Assembly (NCBI GenBank): GCA_023362775.1
Contig: JALMGJ010000005.1
Coordinates: 83,834,921 to 83,898,920, forward strand
Origin: Charina bottae
Lineage: Eukaryota > Chordata > Lepidosauria > Squamata > Charinaidae
Length of the DNA: 64,000 bases
Reading direction: 5' to 3'
Position 1 is the first letter of the stretch. Every line of letters begins with the position of its first letter. The translations under genes were made by a program, and so were the position numbers. Under the pieces are notes generated by a model. It had not been told where the DNA came from. It saw only the letters and a program-made list of their open reading frames with translations, and ran no database searches. Shown here piece after piece: positions 47,220 through 56,317 of this stretch.

Positions 47220-50200
47220 TTAACCAGGTTTAGTTGAGAATTGATCATGGAATTTCTTCAATAATCTTGGTGCTGAAACATGGATTTTATCAACCCACTC
47301 CTCAAACCCCCCAGGCAAATGTTTCCATTGGACCAAATACTGTAATTTTCCTCTATGCATTCTGGAGTCCAAAATGTTCACAATCTCAAAATGTTCATTA
47401 TCGCCCACCATGATAGGTGGAGGTGTCACTGGATCCGGATGCCATTGATGAGCAGGTTTAACAGGTTTCAATAAACTTATGTGAAAGACAGGATGCACTC
47501 TACGAAGGTTGTTTGGCAAGTCTAACTGAGCGGCCACCGGGTTGATCACTTTCACAATAGGAAAAGGACCAATAAACTTAGGCCCCAGTTTCTTGGATGG
47601 CTGAGTTGATTTCAAATGTTTTGTAGACAGGTAAACCTTTTCTCCCACCACTAAAGGCCATTCTGGAGATCTTTTACGATCAGCAAAAGTTTTGTAAGAA
47701 TCTTTGGCCTCCTGCAATATATTCAACATTATAGGCCAATTTGATCGTATTTTTGTAATCCATTCATCTGCCAGTACAGGATCAGTCTGTTGAACCATGG
47801 CAGGGTCAGGTAGTTCAGGAATAGGGACAAAATCCTGACCCGTAGCCACTTTAAATGGAGAAAATCCAGTGCTCTGATGAACAGCATTATTATAAGCCAC
47901 CTCAGCAAAAGGTAGCAACTCCACCCAATTATCTTGATGACTAATGTAACACCGTAAATACTGTTCCAATACAAAGTTAAGTCGTTCGCAAGCCCCATTC
48001 CCCTGGGGGTGATGCCCAGAGGTGAGACCCTGCTCAGTTCCAATCAATTTTAAAAAAGATTTCCAAAATTTGGCGGTAAACTGACTTCCGCGATCGCTGA
48101 TAATCCGCAAGGGGGCGCCGTGTGCTCGGTAGATGTGCAGGATGAATAACTTTGCCAGTTGACCAGCAGATGGCAGTCCTTTACAAGGAATAAAATGAGC
48201 TTGCTTAGAGAATAAGTCAGTCACTACCCATATAACGGTTTTGCCTTTACTCTCAGGTAAATCCACAATGAAATCCATTGAAATTTGCTTCCATGGACTT
48301 GTTGGCTCAGCCACGGTTTGCAACAGCCCCACAGGTTTCCCGGGCGCTTTTTTCATGGATGCACAAACATGACATGACAAAACATATTGTTTAACATCTT
48401 TCCTCAAGGTTGGCCACCAAAATTGCCTTCTAACCAAATGTAAAGTTTTAACAAATCCGAAATGTCCGGCAATTTTACTATCATGACAACGTTGTAAAAT
48501 AGCCCTTCTCACCGTCTCAGGAACATATAATCTGTCTCCGTTCCACCACACCCCATTCGTCTCAGTTAAAGATTGTTTGTGCTCTTTCCACCACTCATCA
48601 GTCTCTATAGCGGCCCTAAGTTCTTTTTCTAGAGAAGGTTCACATGGGGTTTTCCGTGGTTTGGCCTTGCTTCTAGTGAGAGCAACGTTCCCTTGTAACT
48701 GTACAGGTATAGGTGCTCTAGTACTTTCAGGACCAGGCTCCTCCTGGTTCGATAATCCCAATTGTTGTGGAGACATTACTGTAGATACCACCAGTTCTGT
48801 TTGAGTGTCATGTTGTGGTAACCTAGACAAAGCATCTGCTAAAAAGTTTTTTCCCGCTGGCAAATACTTTAAAGTGAAATTAAACCTACTGAAAAACTCA
48901 GCCCAACGGATTTGTTTAGGATTTAATTTCCGAGGAGTTTTAAGTGCTTCCAAGTTTTTATGGTCAGTAAAGACTTCAAATGGATGAGGCGAACCCTCCA
49001 GCAGGTGTCGCCATGTAGCTAGAGCATGTCGCACTGCAAAAGCTTCCTTTTCCCAAACCAACCAACGTTGTTCAGCCTCAGTAAATTTACGAGAAATATA
49101 TGCACAAGGCCTTAATTGATCATTATTGTCTTTTTGTAATAATATGCATCCAATTGCAGAATTGGATGCGTCTGTCTGGATCACAAAGGGACGTTCTGGA
49201 TCAGGATGTTTTAAAACGGGTTCTGCAGTGAACAACTGCTTCAAGTGCTCAAAAGCCATTTGGCATGCCGGCATCCATTTTAATTTCGTTTGAGGCTTAT
49301 TTGCTAATACGCCATCAGCTGATTTTTTGGTTTTTAACATATCAGTTAATGGTAACGCAATCTTTGCAAAAGCAGGAATAAACTGGCGATAAAAATTTGC
49401 AAATCCCAGAAAAGCTTGTAATTGCTTTTTAGTTCTGGGTGTTTCCCACGCCAACACGTCTTTGACTTTGGCGGGATCCATTTCTATGCCCTGATGAGAT
49501 ATTCTGTAGCCTAGAAAGTCCAGTTTTTCTTTGTGAAATTCACATTTAGACAACTTAACATACAACTTGTTTTCTAAGAGCTTTCTGAGTACTGCTTTTA
49601 CTAGTTTCACATGTTGTTCCATGGTCTCTGTGTATATCAATATGTCATCCAAATATACCAATACCCCATGGTACAGGAATTCATGCAGAACCTCATTAAT
49701 TAAGCTCATGAAGACTCCAGGCCCGCCCCTTAATCCGAACGGCATGACTTTATATTGAAAACAACCCAACTGGCAATTAAAGGCGGTCTTCCACTCATCC
49801 CCTTCTTTTATGCGTACTCTAAAATACGCTTCTCTCAAATCCAGCTTGGTGAATATTTTCCCCTTGGTTAGTTGAGCCAGCATATCTTTCATCAAAGGCA
49901 ACGGGTATTGGTTAGAAATACAAATAGCATTCAAACCCCTATAGTCCGTACAAAGCCTTAAGGAGCCATCTTTCTTTTTCCGGAATAATACTGGAGCTGC
50001 CGTGGGTGACGTGGAAGGCTCAATAAATCCCCGCTTTAAGTTCTTATCTATAAAATTCCTCAGCTCTTGCAGTTCTTTATGAGTCATTGAATACAACTTC
50101 GGTTTAGGCAACACTGCCCCAGGCTCCAATTGCAAAGAACAGTCTGTTTTCCGATGAGGGGGCATGTGGTCTGACTCCGTCTCTACAAAAATCTCTCCCT

Positions 50201-50735
50201 CCTCCTCATACACTGACGGTGCCACCGCTGCTTGAGCTAGCTCCCGTAACACACAGAGTCCTGCAGTTTCCTGCTCACCTCCCAAATATGAGCCATCTGC
50301 AAATTCCATTTCTCCAGAAACCCAGTCAATCTGAGGGTTACGCTCCCTCAACCATTTAAGTCCCAATACTATGGGCTGATTGGAAATGGGAGCCACAATG
50401 AACCTAATAGTCTCTTGATGCGTCCCAATAGTCATTTTTAGGGCTTCTGTATAGTATTCCACTGGACCCCCTTTCATATCTGATCCATCCAACTGACAAA
50501 ATATGATGGGAACTTTTAACTTATGTAACTTAAGTCTCAGTCCTGTAACAATGGCAGGATGCATCAAACATCTCGAGCACCCCGAGTCCAGCATTGCCAT
50601 CAAATTGTTCTGATCCCTCCCATCTAAAGTTTCAAGCTTTATCTTAACCTGCATGGTAGCACAATCTCCACTCACCAGCGGATCGGAGCGCCGATCTGTA
50701 AATGCCTGGCCCCCGGCGCACTTCAAACCAGGCAT
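47220..50735 (-). CDS. pol: Pol: protease, reverse transcriptase, RNase H, integrase, chromodomain
   Basis: An uninterrupted frame of 1171 residues from the first in-frame ATG; probably expressed as Gag-Pol by frameshift, so that ATG need not be used. The domains are aspartic protease LDSG (D50), RT with FTKLDLREAYF and catalytic YLDD (361-364), RNase H (TDAS at 521-524, TDH at 590-592, ADALSR at 633-638), and integrase with zinc H751-X6-H758-X29-C788-X2-C791. The catalytic triad is D821, D881 and E917, with the usual 35-residue spacing. A GPKFIGPF motif (1051-1058) and a chromodomain (about 1115-1160, KLQYLVQWKHLPGGFEEW) follow. RT motif B is unusual: FGLRGGPGVF instead of the common FGLxNAPxxF. 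Confidence 0.95.
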   Translation of the reverse strand: MPGLKCAGGQAFTDRRSDPLVSGDCATMQVKIKLETLDGRDQNNLMAMLDSGCSRCLMHPAIVTGLRLKLHKLKVPIIFCQLDGSDMKGGPVEYYTEALKMTIGTHQETIRFIVAPISNQPIVLGLKWLRERNPQIDWVSGEMEFADGSYLGGEQETAGLCVLRELAQAAVAPSVYEEEGEIFVETESDHMPPHRKTDCSLQLEPGAVLPKPKLYSMTHKELQELRNFIDKNLKRGFIEPSTSPTAAPVLFRKKKDGSLRLCTDYRGLNAICISNQYPLPLMKDMLAQLTKGKIFTKLDLREAYFRVRIKEGDEWKTAFNCQLGCFQYKVMPFGLRGGPGVFMSLINEVLHEFLYHGVLVYLDDILIYTETMEQHVKLVKAVLRKLLENKLYVKLSKCEFHKEKLDFLGYRISHQGIEMDPAKVKDVLAWETPRTKKQLQAFLGFANFYRQFIPAFAKIALPLTDMLKTKKSADGVLANKPQTKLKWMPACQMAFEHLKQLFTAEPVLKHPDPERPFVIQTDASNSAIGCILLQKDNNDQLRPCAYISRKFTEAEQRWLVWEKEAFAVRHALATWRHLLEGSPHPFEVFTDHKNLEALKTPRKLNPKQIRWAEFFSRFNFTLKYLPAGKNFLADALSRLPQHDTQTELVVSTVMSPQQLGLSNQEEPGPESTRAPIPVQLQGNVALTRSKAKPRKTPCEPSLEKELRAAIETDEWWKEHKQSLTETNGVWWNGDRLYVPETVRRAILQRCHDSKIAGHFGFVKTLHLVRRQFWWPTLRKDVKQYVLSCHVCASMKKAPGKPVGLLQTVAEPTSPWKQISMDFIVDLPESKGKTVIWVVTDLFSKQAHFIPCKGLPSAGQLAKLFILHIYRAHGAPLRIISDRGSQFTAKFWKSFLKLIGTEQGLTSGHHPQGNGACERLNFVLEQYLRCYISHQDNWVELLPFAEVAYNNAVHQSTGFSPFKVATGQDFVPIPELPDPAMVQQTDPVLADEWITKIRSNWPIMLNILQEAKDSYKTFADRKRSPEWPLVVGEKVYLSTKHLKSTQPSKKLGPKFIGPFPIVKVINPVAAQLDLPNNLRRVHPVFHISLLKPVKPAHQWHPDPVTPPPIMVGDNEHFEIVNILDSRMHRGKLQYLVQWKHLPGGFEEWVDKIHVSAPRLLKKFHDQFSTKPG

Positions 50736-50747
50736 CGCTCGTTTCCC
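50688..50747 (-). promoter_or_regulatory. -1 ribosomal frameshift site with pseudoknot
   Basis: On the minus strand the heptamer G GGA AAC lies in the gag frame at 50747-50741. A 5-nt spacer GAGCG follows, then stem 1 ATGCCTGG (50735-50728) with CCAGGCAT (50709-50702), 8 perfect pairs. The loop hexamer GCGCCG (50719-50714) is complementary to CGGCGC downstream (50693-50688), giving an H-type pseudoknot. A -1 shift here enters exactly the pol frame, which is open only after a TGA about 30 nt upstream. Confidence 0.85.
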
Positions 50748-51961
50748 GCCAGCTGCATGAATTCTTCGTCAGAGGAGTCGTTCTCTCCCCCAACCAATTC
50801 CCGCGTCTTGCTTTCATCCAAAGCATGAGCTGTCCCCTTGTGTGGTGGTAGCTTAGATGGTTTGGAAAACTGGCTGTCTGGCTTTGCTTTTACTGCAGAG
50901 GGTTTCTGAGGGCAGTTGCTAATGCGATGCCCCTCTTTGCCACATTTGAAACACAAGCCCCTTTTTGCTCTGCGTTCTTTTTCCTCTTCCCAAGCATTTG
51001 CTCTGGCCGGCTTCTTCGCCGGTGGCTGTCCCAGAGGGGATTTCGCCGAGCTATGCAGCTTCCTGTACGATCTCAGTCTTAATTGGGTGCTCTCAGCTCT
51101 GCCGGCTAATTGAATCCATTCCTCCAGGGTGTCAGGGTCACCTCGTCCCGCTGCCATCTCTAAAATCTCTGGTTTCAGCCCCATCTGAAAATATTCCACC
51201 TGAAAAGCTTCAGGGCAGGTTGGGACCATACCTATAAGCTTTTTAAACTCCATGGCATATTCTGCAACAGACCGGTTCCCCTGGCTTAGCTGCTGCAGTT
51301 GCACCTTAGCTGACATTTTAGAGAGGGTATCCTCAAATCGGCATCGCAAGGCTAGCATAAAACTGTGAAAAGTCAATAAATCCGGGGACTTGGAGTCATG
51401 CAACGCCACCAGCCATAAAGCAGCCTCTCCTTCTAAGAAACTTGAGACATACCTTACTTTGGCCTCTTCGGTTAAGAAAGAATCTTCAAACTCCTTCATA
51501 AAACCCCTGACATGGGTCATAAAGCAAGCCAATTTCCCTGGGTCTCCATCAAATCTCATTTTCAATTTGTTTAACGCGAACACCCTAGCTTGGCCCCTTT
51601 GTAATCCACTTACGGGCAGTTGAGGCACCTCCATCTCAGGTCCGGAAAATTCCTCTTCTTCCTCTCCACTGGACGTGCCGCTCTCTGCTGCCGTGGCCAT
51701 CAATTTAGGTTGTAAATCCACCCCTGGGACCCCTTCCTGCTTTGGAGCCAGGGCCAGTTGCTGCATGGATTGAATAAGGGTTTGTAGTTGTTGGCTAATA
51801 GTCTCCATTTCAAAATCAATACGTGCAGTCTTCGCTTCCAGTGAAGCCATCCTCTGGGATTGGGTTACTCTGGGTTTAGCCGGGCGTTTTCCCATCCCAG
51901 CCTGGATGCCACCTCCAATTCCCACAGACCATTCTGCTCCCACTCTGGGGGTGCGTGCCAT
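50723..51961 (-). CDS. gag: Gag polyprotein
   Basis: 412 residues from ATG to TGA. A coiled-coil-prone segment (QRMASLEAKTARIDFEMETI) lies near the N-terminus. The central capsid-like helical region includes FEDTLSKMSAKVQLQQLSQG and FKKLIGMVPTCPEAF. One CCHC zinc knuckle sits at 337-350 (CFKCGKEGHRISNC). The C-terminus overlaps pol by a few dozen bases in the -1 frame. The start is chosen as the first ATG after a leader of about 275 nt. Related domesticated Gag genes in vertebrates include PEG10 and the RTL family. Confidence 0.93.
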   Translation of the reverse strand: MARTPRVGAEWSVGIGGGIQAGMGKRPAKPRVTQSQRMASLEAKTARIDFEMETISQQLQTLIQSMQQLALAPKQEGVPGVDLQPKLMATAAESGTSSGEEEEEFSGPEMEVPQLPVSGLQRGQARVFALNKLKMRFDGDPGKLACFMTHVRGFMKEFEDSFLTEEAKVRYVSSFLEGEAALWLVALHDSKSPDLLTFHSFMLALRCRFEDTLSKMSAKVQLQQLSQGNRSVAEYAMEFKKLIGMVPTCPEAFQVEYFQMGLKPEILEMAAGRGDPDTLEEWIQLAGRAESTQLRLRSYRKLHSSAKSPLGQPPAKKPARANAWEEEKERRAKRGLCFKCGKEGHRISNCPQKPSAVKAKPDSQFSKPSKLPPHKGTAHALDESKTRELVGGENDSSDEEFMQLAGNERCLV

Positions 51962-52224
51962 GGCTAGTTCAGCAGCCTCTACTCCGTCGAGGCCCCTTCT
52001 TGGAGGTTTTTTTCTTGGCCACTTCGGGTTCAGCAGCCATACCTTTTTCTTCCTTGGAAATTGCTTCCAAACCTGAAGAAGTGCCTGGCTGCTCTTCTTC
52101 CCCCGCCTGGAAACATTCCATAGATTCTTCCATGCTGAAATTGCTTGGACGAGTCGATTCTCACTCAGGAGGCACTAAATGGAGTTACCACTTGTAACCT
52201 CAGGATAAACCGACTGGATTGTAG

Positions 52225-52237
52225 ATTCAAGTCTTTC
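52225..52237 (-). other. Primer-binding region (self-priming type)
   Basis: Immediately inside the 5' LTR the transcript strand reads G then AAAGACTTGAAT (52236-52225). No tRNA-type TGG start is present. The 12 nt are perfectly complementary to ATTCAAGTCTTT within the LTR (minus strand, 52352-52341), which lies 30 nt downstream of a TATA-like TTAAGA. Confidence 0.75.
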
Positions 52238-52594
52238 TGTGATGATTTCAACAACAATGTCCCAATAAACACCTCTCCATGCAATTCATTGAAATGCAGA
52301 TAAAGCTTTATTAGGGATACATGTTCATTGAAGCATTCCTAAAGACTTGAATGCTGATTCCCGCCAAACTATGCCCTCTTAACCATCCCCCTTGTGCGCC
52401 AATTCACCAACGATGATCTCATGAAGCAAACGGTCCCATCTCCACTCCGTTGCAGGTGCGTGACCTTGGCCGAGCTGTTTCTAGCTTCCACCAGCAGACA
52501 TAACACTCAACTGCCATTCCCCCTCCCAACAACTATGCAAGCACTATGCTATGGTCAATTCTAATGGCAGGATTCATAGACATGAACCCTGACA
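52238..52594 (-). repeat. 5' LTR
   Basis: 357 bp. On the minus strand there is a TATA-like TTAAGA (complement at 52377-52382), a predicted RNA start near 52352 and AATAAA (complement TTTATT at 52307-52312). It differs from the 3' LTR at four single bases. Confidence 0.93.
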
Positions 52595-52739
52595 TAAATA
52601 TTGGTCAGTCTTCCTTTGGTCAGTAGAGAGCCAATTCATAGACAGAGAGCAAATATGTGTCATCAACCCATGATTGTAAGTCTGAGATGATGCTATCCTC
52701 CTAGCATGACAAAATAATCTTTGCTATACACCATACTCA

Positions 52740-53070
52740 ACTTTGGTGTTGGAGAAGACTCCTGAGAGTGCTGTGGACAGTCAAGGAAACAAATGGATCA
52801 TCAAGCAAATCAACCCAGAGTTCTCTGGAGGAACAAATGACCAGGCTCAAATTATCCTACTTTGGACATATTATACAGAGGTTCTAATGCTGGGAAAGGT
52901 GGAAAGGAAGAGGACGATCAGCAGCAAGGTGGACGGACTCAGTTACGGTGGCGATGGGTGCACCATTGGGAGATTTGAAAGAACAGGTTAGGGGTAGATC
53001 ATCATGGAGAAAATCTATGTGGTCGCTAGAGGTCAAAAACAACTTGATGGCACATAATACACCGTATTCA
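52740..53070 (+). pseudogene. Decayed RTE-type LINE ORF2 C-terminus
   Basis: The frame-shifted reading resembles INPEFSLEEQ-type text followed by LSYFGHI-like and GKGGKEEDDQQ segments. It ends in AAAAACAACTTGATGGCAC, similar to the RTE tail at 41940-42010. This is an old copy with many stops. Confidence 0.5.
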
Positions 53071-53534
53071 GTAAATCCAAAATTCAGATATTGGTAAATG
53101 CCAACATTGGATCTTACTCCTTTTCCCAAATCATATTGACAAAGCTAGAATGTTAAACCAAAACAGAATAGTAGCGAGACAAGCTCATATCATATGTCCC
53201 ACTATTTTATTTGTCAAATTTATGCCCACTGCAATTGTGACACTTTTGGCAGTTTTCAGTAACAGTCATATACAATCAAACATTTAAAGCATGATTAAAC
53301 TTCAAAACAAAATTATAAACAAACCAAAAAGCATGCTACTCGCCATAGGTCCTCCAGGACAATTCAGTTCTATGAACGCAGGCTGTGCCCCAGAATACTT
53401 TTATCAGCCTCAGCACAAGAAGCATTTTATAGAAAAGAAACTGTGGGCAAAGAAAATAGGTTAACATATCAAGATTTGTTAATACAGGAAAATGGAGAAC
53501 TTAAGATGAAATCAAGAGAACAACTGACTGCAAA

Positions 53535-53757
53535 GGGATTTACTAGAACTCTCAGTCTCCTCGTTTGCCATTGGCTCCTTCCTAGGGCTGAGAGACAGGG
53601 ACTGGCCCAAGTTCACCCAGCCGACTTTTATGCCTAAGGTGGGACTAGAACTCTCAGTCTCCTCGTTTGCCATTGGCTCCTTCCTAAGCCTGAGAGAGAG
53701 TGACTGGCCCAAGGTCACTCAGCTGGCTTTCGTGCCTAAGGCGGGACTAGAACTCAT
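53535..53757 (-). mobile_element. Multimeric SINE-C-type unit inserted in L1
   Basis: Two or more copies of the tRNA-related 102-bp unit: CTCGTTTGCCATTGGCTCC and GACTGGCCCAAG recur with period 102 (for example 53623 and 53725). It has the same unit and spacing as 33413-33640 but is a separate locus, and it lacks the SINE-C tail. Confidence 0.75.
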
Positions 53758-54416
53758 AGAAATGGAAGATGAACAGGTTATAAAGTGCACGATAAAATGG
53801 GCTAAGAATTTTGGTTACAACATACAGATGGATCGATCAGAAAGAATGGTTAAAAGGACTGAAATTCACATTGTCTTATAATTTAAGCGAGAATTTTTAT
53901 AAAATGATGTACAGTTGGTATATGTCACCAGAGAGATTATCTAAGATGTATAAAGGTACCTCTAATTGTTGCTGGAAATGTGAAGAGCATGAAGGGACAT
54001 TTTACTATGCATGGTAGACCTGTGAAAAAGCGAAAAAATACTGGATACAAATACATACAATGATGCAGAGAATTTTAAAAATTAATATTCAGTTGAAACC
54101 AGAACTTTTTTTACTAGAACTTATGGATAGCCAACTAGAAAAGACTCGTGGAAGATTGGTTTTATACATGGTAACTGCAGCGAGGCTATTATGTGCACAA
54201 AGATGGAAAAATATAGAAATACCCACAATGGAAGAGTGGATTGTGAAGATGGCAGAACTTGCAGAAATGGCTAAATTGACTTGTTTGATTAGAGAAGGAG
54301 CAATAACTACTTTTATAAAAGACTGGAAACTCTTTATGGACTTTTTTGCTGAAAATGGATAAAAATGAACTGGTAATCTCTGGATTTACTGATTAAAAGG
54401 GGCTGTATATCAGAAG

Positions 54417-54746
54417 GGGGTCTGGTGGCTCAGTGGGTAAGACGCCAGGCTTGTCGATCGGAAGATCGCAAGTTCAGAGGTTCGAATCCCTAGCCCTGCA
54501 TGCGGAGTGAGCTCCCGCACTAGCTCCAGCTCTTGCCAACCTAGCAATTCGAAAGCATGCAAATGCAAGTAGATGAATAGGTACCACTTCAGTGGGTAGG
54601 TAACAGCGTTCCGTGCGCGTCATGCGGCCACATGACCGTGGAAGCGTCCTTGGACAATGCTGGCTCTTCGGCTAAGAAACGGAGATGAGCACCGGCCCCT
54701 AGAGTCAGACACGACTGCACAAATGTGCGGGGGGAACCTTTACCTT
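54417..54746 (+). mobile_element. SINE-A, forward, full length
   Basis: It starts GGGGTCTGGTGGCTCAGTGG and contains the B box GGTTCGAATCC. It is flanked by TATATCAGAAG (54406-54416) and TATATCGGAAG (54747-54757), 10 of 11 identical. It is inserted in the L1 3' UTR. Confidence 0.92.
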
Positions 54747-55049
54747 TATATCGGAAGAAGAGAACTATGTTATGTAATTTGGGAGGACAGAAACAGTATG
54801 TTTGTATGTTTGTAACTGCTGCAAAGAAGATCAGAAGTCGCTTCTTTAAATATTTCTGTTTTCTTTTTTTCTTTCTCCTTTCTTGATCCCACTCCCAAGT
54901 GCTCCCCAGGTGGATTGACCTTCATGGTGACTGTGTGACCAGGGGATCTTATAAAGTTAAGGAACTTTTATCTGAGAATGATGAATCCTCTTGATTTTCC
55001 TGGTGGCTAAGAAGAATGTAACTGAGCAATTTCAATTTGCACTGAACAC

Positions 55050-55128
55050 ATTGGAAGGATAAGGCCGCCTAACGTCACATAAAAGTGAGATGGGGGTGGC
55101 AATATAAATCAAATAAATAAATAAAGTT
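55050..55128 (+). repeat. Short LINE-type tail
   Basis: AAGTGAGATGGGGGTGGCAAT and AAAT repeats, the end of an L2-like or related copy. Otherwise 54850-55295 shows nothing. Confidence 0.4.
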
Positions 55129-55295
55129 CAGATTCATTTTAGTCTAACTCTTTGTAAAGAAGATTATGTATTTTTTGAATTTCACTATTGTCCCTTAGAA
55201 TTTCACTATGCCCATAGACATCATAAGGCCAGCACCTTCCCACCAGTCAATAAAAGGAAAACATAAGGAAATTTCTGGATAGGAGATTGTCTTGG

Positions 55296-55791
55296 ATGCT
55301 TGCAAATGGTTATTACCTTTAAAGCCCTACATGGCATAGGGCCAGGTTACCTGAGGGACCGTCTCATCCCCAGAACATCGACCCGTCCCACCCGGTCATG
55401 CAGAGAGGGCATGCTATGGACCCCATCGATCAAAGAATTCTACCTAGCGGTGTCCAGGAGGCGGACCTTCTCTGCAGTTGCGCCCGCCCTTTGGAATATC
55501 TTACCCCCAGAGCTGAGGCGGGTCTCCCCGCTCCCGACCTTTCGAAAAGATCTAAAGACCTGGTTCTGCCGGCTTGCCTGGGAGGGAAATGTTAACAGCT
55601 CCTCTTGGGGATGGCTGGTCCCATGAAGCCTCCTAGTATCACCATTTTAACATCTTGGATTTTATTTGGATTTTATATTATTTATTATATTGTAAATATT
55701 CCATTTATGTTTTAACTGTTTCTATTGTGAACCACCCAGGGTCCCCGATGGGGGAGATGGGCGGTAATATAAATTTAATAAATAAATAAAA
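55296..55791 (+). repeat. L2-like LINE 3' fragment
   Basis: Very similar to 93-652: VITFKALHGIGPGYLRDRLI, LWNILPPELRRVS and FRKDLKTWFCRLAW, followed by GAACCACCCAGGGTCCC, GGGCGGTAATATAAATTTA and AAAT repeats. It is one of the younger copies. Confidence 0.8.
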
Positions 55792-56119
55792 ATTGACTAA
55801 TCAAGCTTGGAAGGCAGAGGATCTAAGAGAGTTGCACATACAGAATGCCCAAGGAAAGATCACCCTCAGGAGGAAAAGGAAGGACAGACAAGCCAAAAGG
55901 ATGCATAGGTACCCCCCCCGCCCAAAAAAAAAAAGGTGCAGAAGTAGCTGGGAAAAGAATTCTGCTTTCTGCTGGTCTCCACTTTTGTTCTTCTTCACAA
56001 AGCAGGCTCAGATACAGGCTCTCAGTTCCATCCTCAGTATCTTTTTTTGCTGGAGGAGGAAAAGCTAAAGCAACCAGAGACCAAGCAAAGTACACCTTTA
56101 ACGGGGCTGTTGTGAGTTT

Positions 56120-56317
56120 TGTTCCTTGCATAAAAATGACAGGAGCCTCTGAGCCCCTATGAAAGCAAAGGGAGGGGAATAGCGGCGCAGGAGGCCAATG
56201 ATAAGCTCAGCGGAGAGAGCGATGTCAAGCGCCAGCACGAAGCGTCGGCTCCCTGTCGGCAGAAGGATGGTGCTCCCCCAAGTGTTCCTCTTGCTGCTTT
56301 GGCTTGGATCTGGGAAG
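56120..56317 (+). CDS. Candidate first coding exon with signal peptide
   Basis: The TATA-like GCATAAAAATG (about 56126) precedes a GC-richer leader with three in-frame ATGs (56198, 56222, 56267). The frame reads MSSASTKRRLPVGRR then MVLPQVFLLLLWLGSGK, a good signal-peptide or signal-anchor core, and reaches a consensus donor GGGAAG|GTAGGA at 56317/56318. I do not recognise the gene and see no following exon in the window. It could equally be chance or a repeat-derived promoter. Confidence 0.3.

Larger units (their letters stand above)
46699..52599 (-). mobile_element. Full-length Ty3/Gypsy chromovirus-type LTR retrotransposon
   Basis: A complete element (46704-52594) on the minus strand, flanked by the 5-bp target duplication TAAAT (46699-46703 and 52595-52599). 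The order in transcription direction is 5' LTR (52238-52594), primer-binding region, leader, gag (51961-50723), pol (-1 frame, 50735-47220) and 3' LTR (46704-47060). The LTRs are both 357 bp, begin TG and end CA, and differ at 4 positions (about 1.1 percent), so the insertion is young. There is no env frame. A chromodomain at the Pol C-terminus and the Gag style place it among vertebrate chromoviruses, perhaps near the sushi group. Confidence 0.95.
53430..54850 (+). pseudogene. L1 LINE ORF2 C-terminus and 3' UTR
   Basis: The + strand encodes LLIQENGELKMKSREQL, then after a SINE insertion [55 protein letters not shown], and MEEWIVKMAELAEMAKLTCL ending at 54360. This is the L1 C-terminal cysteine domain (CCWKC...H) of reptilian L1. 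A stop replaces a residue near 54015 and the frame is broken by insertions. SINE-A lies in its 3' UTR. Confidence 0.8.

Noticed and set aside
47729..48043. A separate small minus-strand frame inside pol
   Set aside because: It is an out-of-frame shadow of the integrase region and has no independent start context or domain.
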